5,835 nucleotides of DNA, from the NCBI GenBank assembly GCA_002432195.1, contig DJGG01000113.1, positions 1 to 5,835 on the forward strand, read 5' to 3'. Positions 1-5,830 of the stretch are shown in pieces. Numbering within the stretch: position 1 is the stretch's first letter; each line of letters begins with the position of its first letter. The notes under the pieces were generated by a model, which saw nothing but the letters and a program-made list of their open reading frames with translations, was not told the origin of the DNA and did no database searches. The position numbers were made by a program, and so were the translations under genes. The stretch comes from Desulfobacteraceae bacterium UBA5852. Lineage in GTDB: Bacteria > Desulfobacterota > Desulfobacteria > Desulfobacterales > UBA5852.

Positions 1-8
1 GGCGCAGT

Positions 9-17
9 TTATCCACA
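9..17 (+). promoter_or_regulatory. Perfect DnaA-box 9-mer upstream of opgG
   Basis: The sequence TTATCCACA matches the classical DnaA-box consensus TTATNCACA exactly and lies 54 nt before the opgG start. The sequence shows the match. Binding of DnaA and any effect on opgG transcription are inferences. Only one perfect box is visible and there is no AT-rich unwinding region, so this is not evidence for an origin inside the window. A chance match is possible. Confidence 0.35.
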
Positions 18-58
18 GCCTTCTATGCCCCGGGCGGCCTGTTTGCGAGAACCTTCAC

Positions 59-66
59 GGGAGAGG
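59..66 (+). promoter_or_regulatory. Ribosome binding site of opgG
   Basis: The purine-rich GGGAGAGG ends 4 nt before the ATG at 71, and its GGAG core ends 7 nt before it. It supports that ATG as the opgG start. The start is also consistent with a signal peptide beginning at once. Confidence 0.7.
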
Positions 67-70
67 CTTT

Positions 71-1696
71 ATGAGAATCCAGCCGGTCCTGGTTGCCGGG
101 CGGCGGTCTTGCCCCCGACCGGATTGCATTCCTTTGCTGGTAGCCGCGGCCTGCGCGGTCCTCCTGGCCATGGCCGGCACCGTGTGGGGCGCCCCGGCGA
201 AGCCAGTATTCGGTTTCGAGGACGCCGTGGCCCGGGCCCGGGATTCCGCCGCCCAACCCTTCCAGGACCCCCGCGGCGGCGTGCCGGATTTTCTGATGAA
301 GCTGTCTTACGACCAATGGCGCGACATCCGCTTCCGCCCCGAGCAGTCCCTGTGGCGCGAGGAGAAGCTGCCCTTCGAGGTGCAGTTTTTCCATGCCGGG
401 TTCTTTTACGACCGGTCCGTGGCCGTCAACGTCATCGATGCCAACGGCGTCTGGCCGCTGAAGTTCAAGGCCGGCATGTTCGATTACGGCGACAACACCT
501 TCAAGGAGCCGATGCCTCCCCTTCTGGGTTTCGCCGGTTTCCGCCTGCATTACCCCATCAACCGCCCGGATTATCGGGACGAGGTGGCCGTGTTCCTTGG
601 GGCCAGCTATTTTCGTTCCCTGGGGCAGCACCAGGGCTATGGCCTGTCCGCCCGCGGGCTGGCGGTGGACACGGGGCTGGAATCGGGCGAGGAATTCCCC
701 TATTTCCGTGAATTCTGGATGCAGAAGCCGTCCGCCAAGGACCGGCAGATCACGATCTACGCGCTTCTGGACAGCCCCAGCCTGACCGGCGCCTATCAGT
801 TCGTGGTCCGGCCCGGGAAATCGACGGTCATGAACGTCCAGGGAAGGGTATTCCTGCGCCGGGAGGTGAAGAAGCTCGGCCTGGCCCCTCTCACCAGCAT
901 GTTTTTTTACGGCGAGGCCGCCAACCGCCGCCCGGTGGACGATTTCCGGCCTGAAATCCACGATTCCGACGGCCTGCTCATCGACAGCGGCGCCGGCGAA
1001 AACATCTGGCGTCCCCTGATCAACCCCGAGAGGCTGTTCATCAACGCCTTTCAATCCAACAATCCGGCGGGATTCGGGCTGCTTCAACGGGACCAGAATT
1101 TCGATCATTACCAGGACCAGGAGGCCAATTACGGTTTGCGCCCCAGCACCTGGGTGAAGCCCTTGGGGGAGTGGGGCCAGGGGCACGTGGAGTTGATTCA
1201 GATCCCCACGAACAGCGAGAAGAACGACAATATCGTGGCGTTCTGGGTGCCGGACGAAATCCCCCCCCCCCAGGGCCCCCCCCTGTCCTTCGATTACGAG
1301 CTGCACTGGCGCGCGGCCTCCGATGAAAACTGGCACACCAGCGGCAAGGCGGTCGCCACCCGCACGGCCGCGGGCCCGGCGGAAGGCGTGCGTCTCGTGC
1401 TGGTGGACTTCAAGGGCGGGCTGCTGGCTAAGCTCCCGGCCATGCTGCCGGACGACGCGCCTCTGGAGGCCGTCGTCTCGGTGAGCGAGGGCGGGGAGGT
1501 CCTGGAGAAGCAACTCTTCAAGTTGACCCAGGCGGAAGCCTGGCGATTGGTCTTCCAGGTGCGACGCAAGGATGCCAGCACCCTGGACAAGGTGCTGCCC
1601 AACACCGGCCGTATGTCGCCCCTGGAGCTTCGGGCCTTCATCAAGCAGGGCAAGGACGTGCTCACGGAAACGTGGAGCTATGCCGTCTGGCCGTGA
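71..1696 (+). CDS. opgG: OpgG, periplasmic glucan biosynthesis protein
   Basis: OpgG (MdoG) acts in the periplasm on the beta-1,2-glucan made by OpgH and is needed for osmoregulated periplasmic glucans. The family is now linked to GH186 beta-1,2-glucanases. The 541-residue product is slightly longer than E. coli OpgG (511). Residues 1-41 look like a signal peptide: a long Arg-containing n-region, a hydrophobic stretch at about 20-39, and likely cleavage near WGA/PAK. The N-terminal beta-sandwich domain (about 45-420) carries family landmarks also found in E. coli OpgG: GASYFR, YGLSARGLA, SGEEFP, IYALLDSP, LTSMF, HDSDGL (297-302), IWRPL, GFGLLQRD (334-341), GEWG and NDNIVAFW. A smaller Ig-like C-terminal domain follows and ends in ETWSYAVWP, like the E. 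coli ETWSYQLP end. An RR pair at 11-12 is not a convincing Tat motif. The codons for residues 397-404 form the C11 and C8 tracts. I prefer OpgG over OpgD on motif similarity. It is the first gene of the apparent operon. Confidence 0.95.
   Translation: MRIQPVLVAGRRSCPRPDCIPLLVAAACAVLLAMAGTVWGAPAKPVFGFEDAVARARDSAAQPFQDPRGGVPDFLMKLSYDQWRDIRFRPEQSLWREEKLPFEVQFFHAGFFYDRSVAVNVIDANGVWPLKFKAGMFDYGDNTFKEPMPPLLGFAGFRLHYPINRPDYRDEVAVFLGASYFRSLGQHQGYGLSARGLAVDTGLESGEEFPYFREFWMQKPSAKDRQITIYALLDSPSLTGAYQFVVRPGKSTVMNVQGRVFLRREVKKLGLAPLTSMFFYGEAANRRPVDDFRPEIHDSDGLLIDSGAGENIWRPLINPERLFINAFQSNNPAGFGLLQRDQNFDHYQDQEANYGLRPSTWVKPLGEWGQGHVELIQIPTNSEKNDNIVAFWVPDEIPPPQGPPLSFDYELHWRAASDENWHTSGKAVATRTAAGPAEGVRLVLVDFKGGLLAKLPAMLPDDAPLEAVVSVSEGGEVLEKQLFKLTQAEAWRLVFQVRRKDASTLDKVLPNTGRMSPLELRAFIKQGKDVLTETWSYAVWP
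1261..1283 (+). repeat. C11 and C8 homopolymer tracts inside opgG
   Basis: A run of 11 C (1261-1271) is followed after AGGG by a run of 8 C (1276-1283). They encode part of the IPPPQGPPL stretch near the end of the OpgG N-terminal domain. The open reading frame is intact in this copy. Gain or loss of one C would remove about the last 140 residues, including the C-terminal domain. Such tracts are prone to replication slippage and also to sequencing error. Confidence 0.85.
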
Positions 1697-1715
1697 TTGC
1701 CCCCCGGACCTGGGT

Positions 1716-1736
1716 GCAGGCAAGTGATGGGCCTGC
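1716..1736 (+). other. Small inverted repeat after opgG
   Basis: GCAGGC (1716-1721) can pair with GCCTGC (1731-1736) around a 9-nt loop, just 20 nt after the opgG stop codon. No T-tract follows, so it is not an intrinsic terminator. At most it would protect the opgG mRNA 3' end or attenuate readthrough into the next gene. In DNA this GC-rich a 6-bp stem may be chance. Confidence 0.3.
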
Positions 1737-1763
1737 CGCGTTCCAGTCCGCCGGCTGCGGAAA

Positions 1764-1777
1764 GCGCCGCAAGGCGC
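1764..1777 (+). other. GCAA tetraloop hairpin next to the SD
   Basis: GCGCC (1764-1768) pairs perfectly with GGCGC (1773-1777) around a GCAA loop. GNRA loops of this kind are known to give extra-stable RNA hairpins. The stem ends just before the strong SD of the small gene, which it leaves exposed. A role as a ribosome standby or mRNA stability element is inferred. Confidence 0.4.
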
Positions 1778-1778
1778 C

Positions 1779-1786
1779 GAAGGAGG
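1779..1786 (+). promoter_or_regulatory. Strong ribosome binding site of the small gene
   Basis: GAAGGAGG is an almost ideal SD sequence ending 5 nt before the ATG at 1792. It picks that ATG over the in-frame ATG at 1672, which would overlap the end of opgG and has no such site. It is the best SD in the window and is good evidence that the small reading frame is translated. Confidence 0.8.
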
Positions 1787-1791
1787 CCACG

Positions 1792-2196
1792 ATGATCGAC
1801 CGACCCGTTTCACCGCCCCCATCGCCCTCCGCGGGCCAAACTCCGACCCTCGATGCGGATTGCTGGCAGGCCGCCCAGGAGAGGGTCCTGCGCTACCTCA
1901 AGGCCCTTGGCGTCCCGCCCCTGGAAAGTCTGGAGATGACCCTCCAGGTGCTCGCGCGCGCGGCCTCCGGGGCCCAGACGGGCGCGACGCTGGAACCGGT
2001 GGGGGCCGCCATGCGGGCGCTGCATCAACTCCTGGAGGACAAATGGGCCGACCTGGTGCAGCCGTCCGCGTCCCTGCCGGCCGACGCCCCGGGCATTCCG
2101 GTCGTTGCCCGGCGCCAGTTGAAAGCATATGGCCATGTGCAGGCGGCGCCGCCCCTGAGGCGGGGGGTCATGCGATCGGGCCAGGTGAAGCCCTGA
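1792..2196 (+). CDS. Small unknown protein between opgG and opgH
   Basis: I do not recognise this 134-residue protein. It has no signal peptide or membrane segment, so it is probably cytoplasmic. Residues 1-20 are rich in Pro and Ser. Residues 21-90 look like two or three amphipathic helices (from DADCWQAAQERVLRYLKALG to MRALHQLLEDKW), with Cys24 as the only cysteine. Residues 91-134 are a low-complexity, basic, Pro/Arg-containing tail with a PPLRRGVM motif (120-127). The strong SD, the start 95 nt after opgG and the end 116 nt before opgH make it a likely operon member. The downstream opgH lacks the N-terminal cytoplasmic region known from E. coli and Pseudomonas OpgH. The PPLRR-type tail loosely resembles a short segment I recall from that region, so it may be a split-off OpgH partner domain. 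That is inference. The start could also be 1672, but this is less likely. Confidence 0.75.
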   Translation: MIDRPVSPPPSPSAGQTPTLDADCWQAAQERVLRYLKALGVPPLESLEMTLQVLARAASGAQTGATLEPVGAAMRALHQLLEDKWADLVQPSASLPADAPGIPVVARRQLKAYGHVQAAPPLRRGVMRSGQVKP

Positions 2197-2203
2197 CCTC
2201 CCC
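2197..2203 (+). promoter_or_regulatory. Possible anti-SD segment for opgH
   Basis: CCTCCCC begins at the first base after the stop codon of the small gene and is perfectly complementary to GGGGAGG at 2303-2309, the best SD for opgH. Pairing would hide the opgH SD. A ribosome terminating at 2194-2196 would cover this segment and free it, which is the usual geometry for translational coupling. The complementarity is seen; the function is inferred. Confidence 0.35.
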
Positions 2204-2236
2204 CGTGGCAATCCGGCGCCCAGGGAGATCCACAGC

Positions 2237-2246
2237 CGGCTAGCCG
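2237..2246. other. Perfect 10-bp palindrome upstream of opgH
   Basis: CGGCTAGCCG reads the same on both strands and holds the TAG (2241-2243) that closes the opgH reading frame upstream. It is too short and has too little loop for an RNA hairpin. It could be a protein-binding site, but no known operator is recognised. Confidence 0.25.
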
Positions 2247-2283
2247 CCGCCCGCACGCCGATTCGCCGGTCCCGTGGCGGGGA

Positions 2284-2295
2284 TGGGCATGCCCA
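2284..2295. other. Perfect 12-bp palindrome at the opgH start region
   Basis: TGGGCATGCCCA is a perfect palindrome overlapping the alternative opgH start codons at 2283 and 2289. It is embedded in G-tracts (2279-2282, 2285-2287, 2296-2299, 2303-2306, 2308-2310). It may be an operator or part of an RNA fold near the ribosome entry site. No matching regulator family is recognised. Confidence 0.3.
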
Positions 2296-2302
2296 GGGGC
2301 AT

Positions 2303-2310
2303 GGGGAGGG
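2303..2310 (+). promoter_or_regulatory. Likely ribosome binding site of opgH
   Basis: GGGGAGGG contains a GGAGG core (2305-2309) ending 3 nt before the ATG at 2313. The spacing is short but the core is strong. In-frame starts at 2274 (GTG), 2283, 2289 and 2301 have weaker or badly spaced sites. The choice adds or removes at most 13 residues. Confidence 0.5.
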
Positions 2311-2312
2311 AC

Positions 2313-4460
2313 ATGGAGAGAGGCCGCCACCGCTTGGTCCATTCGTGGGAGAAGGCGGCGCATGCCAGGCGCATGCTGCTGCTGACGCTGATTCTCGCCA
2401 CCACCCTGGCGGCCAGCGCCTACATGGCCAGCATTCTGCCCTACCGCGGGACCACCGTGCTGGAGGCCGCGCTGGTGGGCTTTTTCGCGCTGCTCTTTGC
2501 CTGGATCTCCATCGGGTTCTGGACCTCCCTGCTGGGATTCGTGCTTCTCCTGAGGGGCCGCGACCGCTTCGATCTGCCCATGGATCCGCCCGCCGACAGG
2601 GAGGCGCCCGAGGCCCCGGCGGCGCCCCTCACCGCCATTCTGATCCCCATTTACAACGAGCACGTCGCAAGGGTGTTCCAGGGCCTGGAGGCCACCTATC
2701 GATCGCTGGAAGCCACCGGTCGACTGGACGGCTTCCACTTCTTCGTGCTGAGCGACTCCACGGACCCGGACAAATGGGTTCAGGAGGAGATCGCCTGGGC
2801 GCGCACCTGCGAGCGCCGCAACGCCTTCAACCGCATCTTCTACCGGCACCGCCGGCCCAACATCAAGCGCAAGAGCGGCAACATCGCCGACTTCTGCCGC
2901 CGCTGGGGCCGCAACTACCGCTACCTGATCGTGCTGGACGCCGACAGCGTCATGGCCGGGGATACCCTGGTCAAGATGGTGGCGGTCATGGAGCGCAACC
3001 CGCAGGTCGGCATCCTGCAGACGCCCCCGCAGGCCGTGGGGCGGGAAAACCTCATCGCCCGCGCCCAGCAGTTTGCCAGCAGTGCCTACGGCGGCATGTT
3101 CGCCGCCGGTTTGCACTTCTGGCAGATCGGCGACGCCCAGTACTGGGGACACAACGCCATCATCCGCGCCGAGCCCTTCATGCAGCACTGCGGGCTGCCG
3201 CGCCTGCCCGGACGGCCGCCCCTGGGCGGGGATATCCTGAGCCACGACTTCGTGGAAGCCGCCCTGATGCGCCGGGCCGGATGGGGCGTGTGGCTGGCCT
3301 ACGACATGCCCGGCAGCTACGAGGAGCCGCCGCCGACCCTGATCGACGAGCTGGTGCGTGACCGGCGCTGGTGCCAGGGCAATATCCAGCACTTGCGGCT
3401 GCTGTTCACCCGGGGGATTTTTCCCGCCCACCGCGCCCTGTTTCTGAACGGGGCCATGTCCTATGTTTCCGCGCTGCTCTGGAGCCTGTTCCTGGGCCTG
3501 AGCACGGCGAAGGCCATCGTGCAGGCCATACGGGAGCCGGAATACTTTCCCCAGGAGGGCAGCCTGTTCCCCACGTGGCCGGTGTGGGACCTGGGGTGGG
3601 CCGTGACCCTGCTCACCTCTACGCTGGTGATCCTGTTCCTGCCGAAGATCTTCAGCCTGTTTCTGCTCGTGGTCCGGCAGCGGCGGGCCCGCGCCTTCGG
3701 CGGTTTCCGCAAGCTGGTGCAGGGCGTGGCCGGCGAGGTGCTGCTCTCCACGCTCCTGGCCCCCGTGCGCATGCTGGCCCACAGCAAGTTCGTGCTGGGC
3801 ATCCTGTTCGGCCGGAAAGTGGCCTGGAACCCGCCGCCACGCGACGACTACCGCACGTCCTGGGGGCAGGCCCTGCGGTTTCACGGCGGCGGGACGCTTC
3901 TGGCCCTGGTCTGGGGCGCGGTGGTCTATGTCTTCAACCGGTCCTTTTTCTGGTGGCTCACCCCCATCCTGGTGCCCCTCGTGCTGGCCGTGCCGCTTTC
4001 CGTGTGGACCAGTGACATCGGCCTGGGACGGCGCTTGCGGCGCTGGGGCTTCTTCCTCACGCCGGCGGAAATCGATCCGCCCCCCGAGCTTCAGGGGCTG
4101 TCCGGCAGCCGGCCGGATGCGGGCCCCACCGATGCGTCCGTGCTGGGGATCGACGCCCGGGACGGCTTCGTCTGCGCGGTCGCCGACCCCCGCATCAGCG
4201 CCCTGCACATCGCCCTGCAGCGCGGCGGGCGACGCGTGGCTCCCCGGATTGCCGCGCGCCGCCGCAAGCTCGTCGATAAGGCCCTGGACCAGGGCCCCGA
4301 TCACCTCTCGAAGCGGGAGAAGACGGAATTGCTGGGCGATGCCGAATCCCTGTCCGCGCTGCATCGGCTGGTCTGGGAACTGCCGGAAGGACCCCTCAGC
4401 AGACGGTGGGGCATTTCGGCGGGCATGACGTCCCTCGAAGGAAAGGGGGCCACCCGTTGA
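2313..4460 (+). CDS. opgH: OpgH, membrane beta-1,2-glucan synthase
   Basis: OpgH (MdoH) is a processive GT2-family glucosyltransferase of the inner membrane. It uses UDP-glucose to build the linear beta-1,2 backbone of periplasmic glucans and is thought to export it. From the start used here (715 residues) the order is: membrane segments at about 21-38 and 51-79; a cytoplasmic GT2 domain at about 105-365 with D148 of LSDS, the DADS metal/UDP motif (209-212), SHDFVEAALMRRAGWG with its acidic D312, and RDRRW (349-353) as the QxxRW equivalent; then about five membrane segments at roughly 372-398, 428-454, 471-498, 525-542 and 544-565; then a cytoplasmic tail containing DGF..AV.DP, as in E. coli. 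The catalytic motifs are all present. It is shorter than E. coli OpgH (847) because about 110-120 residues are missing before the first membrane segment. That E. coli region has been reported to bind FtsZ. An in-frame TAG at 2241 rules out a longer start. Starts as early as 2274 are possible. Confidence 0.95.
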   Translation: MERGRHRLVHSWEKAAHARRMLLLTLILATTLAASAYMASILPYRGTTVLEAALVGFFALLFAWISIGFWTSLLGFVLLLRGRDRFDLPMDPPADREAPEAPAAPLTAILIPIYNEHVARVFQGLEATYRSLEATGRLDGFHFFVLSDSTDPDKWVQEEIAWARTCERRNAFNRIFYRHRRPNIKRKSGNIADFCRRWGRNYRYLIVLDADSVMAGDTLVKMVAVMERNPQVGILQTPPQAVGRENLIARAQQFASSAYGGMFAAGLHFWQIGDAQYWGHNAIIRAEPFMQHCGLPRLPGRPPLGGDILSHDFVEAALMRRAGWGVWLAYDMPGSYEEPPPTLIDELVRDRRWCQGNIQHLRLLFTRGIFPAHRALFLNGAMSYVSALLWSLFLGLSTAKAIVQAIREPEYFPQEGSLFPTWPVWDLGWAVTLLTSTLVILFLPKIFSLFLLVVRQRRARAFGGFRKLVQGVAGEVLLSTLLAPVRMLAHSKFVLGILFGRKVAWNPPPRDDYRTSWGQALRFHGGGTLLALVWGAVVYVFNRSFFWWLTPILVPLVLAVPLSVWTSDIGLGRRLRRWGFFLTPAEIDPPPELQGLSGSRPDAGPTDASVLGIDARDGFVCAVADPRISALHIALQRGGRRVAPRIAARRRKLVDKALDQGPDHLSKREKTELLGDAESLSALHRLVWELPEGPLSRRWGISAGMTSLEGKGATR

Positions 4461-4501
4461 CCCCTTTCGCCGGTCTACCGCGATGTGGCCGTGCCGCCGG
4501 T

Positions 4502-4507
4502 GGGAGG
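4502..4507 (+). promoter_or_regulatory. Ribosome binding site of the radical SAM gene
   Basis: GGGAGG ends 5 nt before the ATG at 4513. It favours that start over the in-frame ATG at 4483, whose extra ten residues (MWPCRRWEGA) do not look like the family, whereas MRTLLISANTET fits a typical B12-domain first strand. Confidence 0.7.
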
Positions 4508-4512
4508 GTGCC

Positions 4513-5787
4513 ATGCGCACGCTGCTGATCTCCGCCAACACGGAAACGATCAACATGCCCACCCTGCCCATGGGGCTGGGATGCGTGGCGGCGGCCCTCG
4601 AAGCCGCGGGCCACGCCGTAAGGTTTCTCGACCTGATGGGGGTGGCGGACTGGCGGCCGCTGCTGGCGGCCGCCGTGGCGGAAGCGGCGCCGGAAGTCAT
4701 CGGCATCTCCATCCGCAACATCGACGACCAGTCGAGCTCCCGGCCGCGCTTCCTCCTCGAGAATGCCCGGGCGGTGGTGGCCGACTGCCGGGAGCGGACC
4801 AGCGTCCCGGTGGTGCTCGGCGGGGCCGGGTACAGCATCTTTCCCGAGAGCGTGCTGGACTATACTGGCGCGGACATGGGGATCCAGGGGGAAGGGGAGG
4901 CGGCTTTCCCCGCCCTCCTGGCAAGGCTGGAAGCCAACAGGCCGCTCGGCGATGTTCCGGGTCTCTACCGGCGGGGGAGTGGCCCCCAGGCGCCGCGCAC
5001 CTTTATTCCGGCGCTGGACGCATGGCCCTTGCCCGCTCCGGGACGCTTCCATGCCCGCGTGGCCGATGACCCGGCCTGCTACGTGCCCATCCAGACCCGC
5101 CGGGGCTGCCCCCTCAAGTGCAGCTACTGCTCCACCCCCGCCATCGAGGGCCCCCGGATCCGCAAACGCTCCCCGGACATGGTCGTGGCCTCCCTCGCCC
5201 GCTGGCGGGCCGCCGGTTTCCGCCGGGTCTACTTCGTGGACAACGTCTTCAACCTCCCGGCCGGCTATGCCCTGGAGCTGTGCCGCCGGATGGCGGCCGC
5301 CCGACTGGATCTTTCCTGGCGGTGCATTCTCTACCCCGGCCGGGTGGGCGCCGACCTGGTGCAGGCCATGGCCCGGGCCGGGTGCCGGGAAGCGGCCCTG
5401 GGGTTCGAGAGCGGTTCCCGGCCCGTCCTGGAGGCCATGCACAAACGTTTCCGCCCCGAGGATGTCGCCCGCACCAGTGGCCTGTTGGCCGACAACGGCA
5501 TCGGCCGCATGGGCTTCCTGCTGTTGGGCGGTCCCGGGGAAACCCGGGAAACGGTGGAGGAAAGCCTGGCTTTCGCGGATGGCCTCAAACTGGAGGCGGT
5601 CAAACTGACGGTGGGCCTGCGGATTTACCCCGGCACCGCTCTGGCCCGCCACGCGCGGCGCGAGGGCGTGATCGCCGCGCACAGCGACCTCCTCCATCCC
5701 CGGTTCTACATCGCCCACGGCCTGGAGGACGGGCTGCGGGAAACGGTGCGCGCCTGGGTGGCCGAGAGGCCCCACTGGCGGCTGTAA
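4513..5787 (+). CDS. B12-binding-type radical SAM protein, substrate unknown
   Basis: This 424-residue cytoplasmic protein has the layout of cobalamin-binding radical SAM enzymes, which use a 4Fe-4S cluster and S-adenosylmethionine for methyl transfer, ring formation or other C-H chemistry. Residues 1-145 form a Rossmann-like B12-binding domain: MRTLLISANTET, the PMGLG..AAALEAAGH helix, EVIGISIRNIDD (61-72), VVLGGAGYS (101-109), then GIQGEGEAAFPALL. The radical SAM domain starts near 190 with the cluster motif CPLKCSYC (Cys199, Cys203, Cys206). It continues with YFVDNVFN (240-247), GFESGS (297-302), GGPGET (339-344, SAM contact region) and GLRIYPGT (368-375). A short C-terminal tail ends in ERPHWRL. 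The DxHxxG cobalamin-ligating motif of base-off B12 proteins is not seen, as in many of this class, so actual B12 binding is unproven. It lies 52 nt after opgH on the same strand, so co-transcription is likely. A role in glucan, lipid or cofactor modification cannot be told apart from sequence. Confidence 0.9.
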   Translation: MRTLLISANTETINMPTLPMGLGCVAAALEAAGHAVRFLDLMGVADWRPLLAAAVAEAAPEVIGISIRNIDDQSSSRPRFLLENARAVVADCRERTSVPVVLGGAGYSIFPESVLDYTGADMGIQGEGEAAFPALLARLEANRPLGDVPGLYRRGSGPQAPRTFIPALDAWPLPAPGRFHARVADDPACYVPIQTRRGCPLKCSYCSTPAIEGPRIRKRSPDMVVASLARWRAAGFRRVYFVDNVFNLPAGYALELCRRMAAARLDLSWRCILYPGRVGADLVQAMARAGCREAALGFESGSRPVLEAMHKRFRPEDVARTSGLLADNGIGRMGFLLLGGPGETRETVEESLAFADGLKLEAVKLTVGLRIYPGTALARHARREGVIAAHSDLLHPRFYIAHGLEDGLRETVRAWVAERPHWRL

Positions 5788-5796
5788 GCCAGCCGC
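5778..5796 (+). other. Hairpin over the radical SAM stop codon
   Basis: GCGGCTG (5778-5784) pairs with CAGCCGC (5790-5796) around the 5-nt loop TAAGC, which contains most of the stop codon. The 7-bp GC-rich stem is perfect, but no T-tract follows on the + strand, so it is not a standard intrinsic terminator. It could slow RNA decay or transcription at the operon end. Confidence 0.35.
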
Positions 5797-5824
5797 TCAG
5801 CCCCTGGTGACGTGAACCCATCTC

Positions 5825-5830
5825 AAAAAA
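5825..5830. other. A6 run at the window end
   Basis: An isolated A6 (T6 on the - strand) stands out in this GC-rich DNA 37 nt after the last stop codon. It may be the left arm of a bidirectional terminator, or the T-tract of a terminator for a convergent gene. The stem that would prove this lies beyond the window. Confidence 0.2.

Noticed and set aside
81..130. Twin-arginine export signal in OpgG
   Set aside because: RR occurs at residues 11-12, but the surrounding residues (GRRSCP) do not fit the S/TRRxFLK pattern. A Sec signal is more likely.
1672..1791. Longer version of the small protein starting at 1672
   Set aside because: It would overlap the opgG end by 25 nt and run through the hairpin region without a good SD, while 1792 has an excellent one.
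23..1822. A 599-codon open frame on the - strand across opgG
   Set aside because: Same reason: it is the complement of a well-identified opgG, has no recognisable domain, and spans the intergenic gap as well.
4457..4486. Promoter-like TTGACC (4457-4462) before the radical SAM gene
   Set aside because: A -35-like hexamer is present, but the sequence at the right spacing (about 4480-4486) is GC-rich and does not resemble a -10 element.
2025..4838. A 937-codon open frame on the - strand across opgH
   Set aside because: It mirrors opgH and its neighbours in GC-rich DNA. Its translation is low-complexity (Gly, Gln, His, Pro, Arg) with no recognisable domain, whereas the + strand has clear family motifs. 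It is an antisense shadow.
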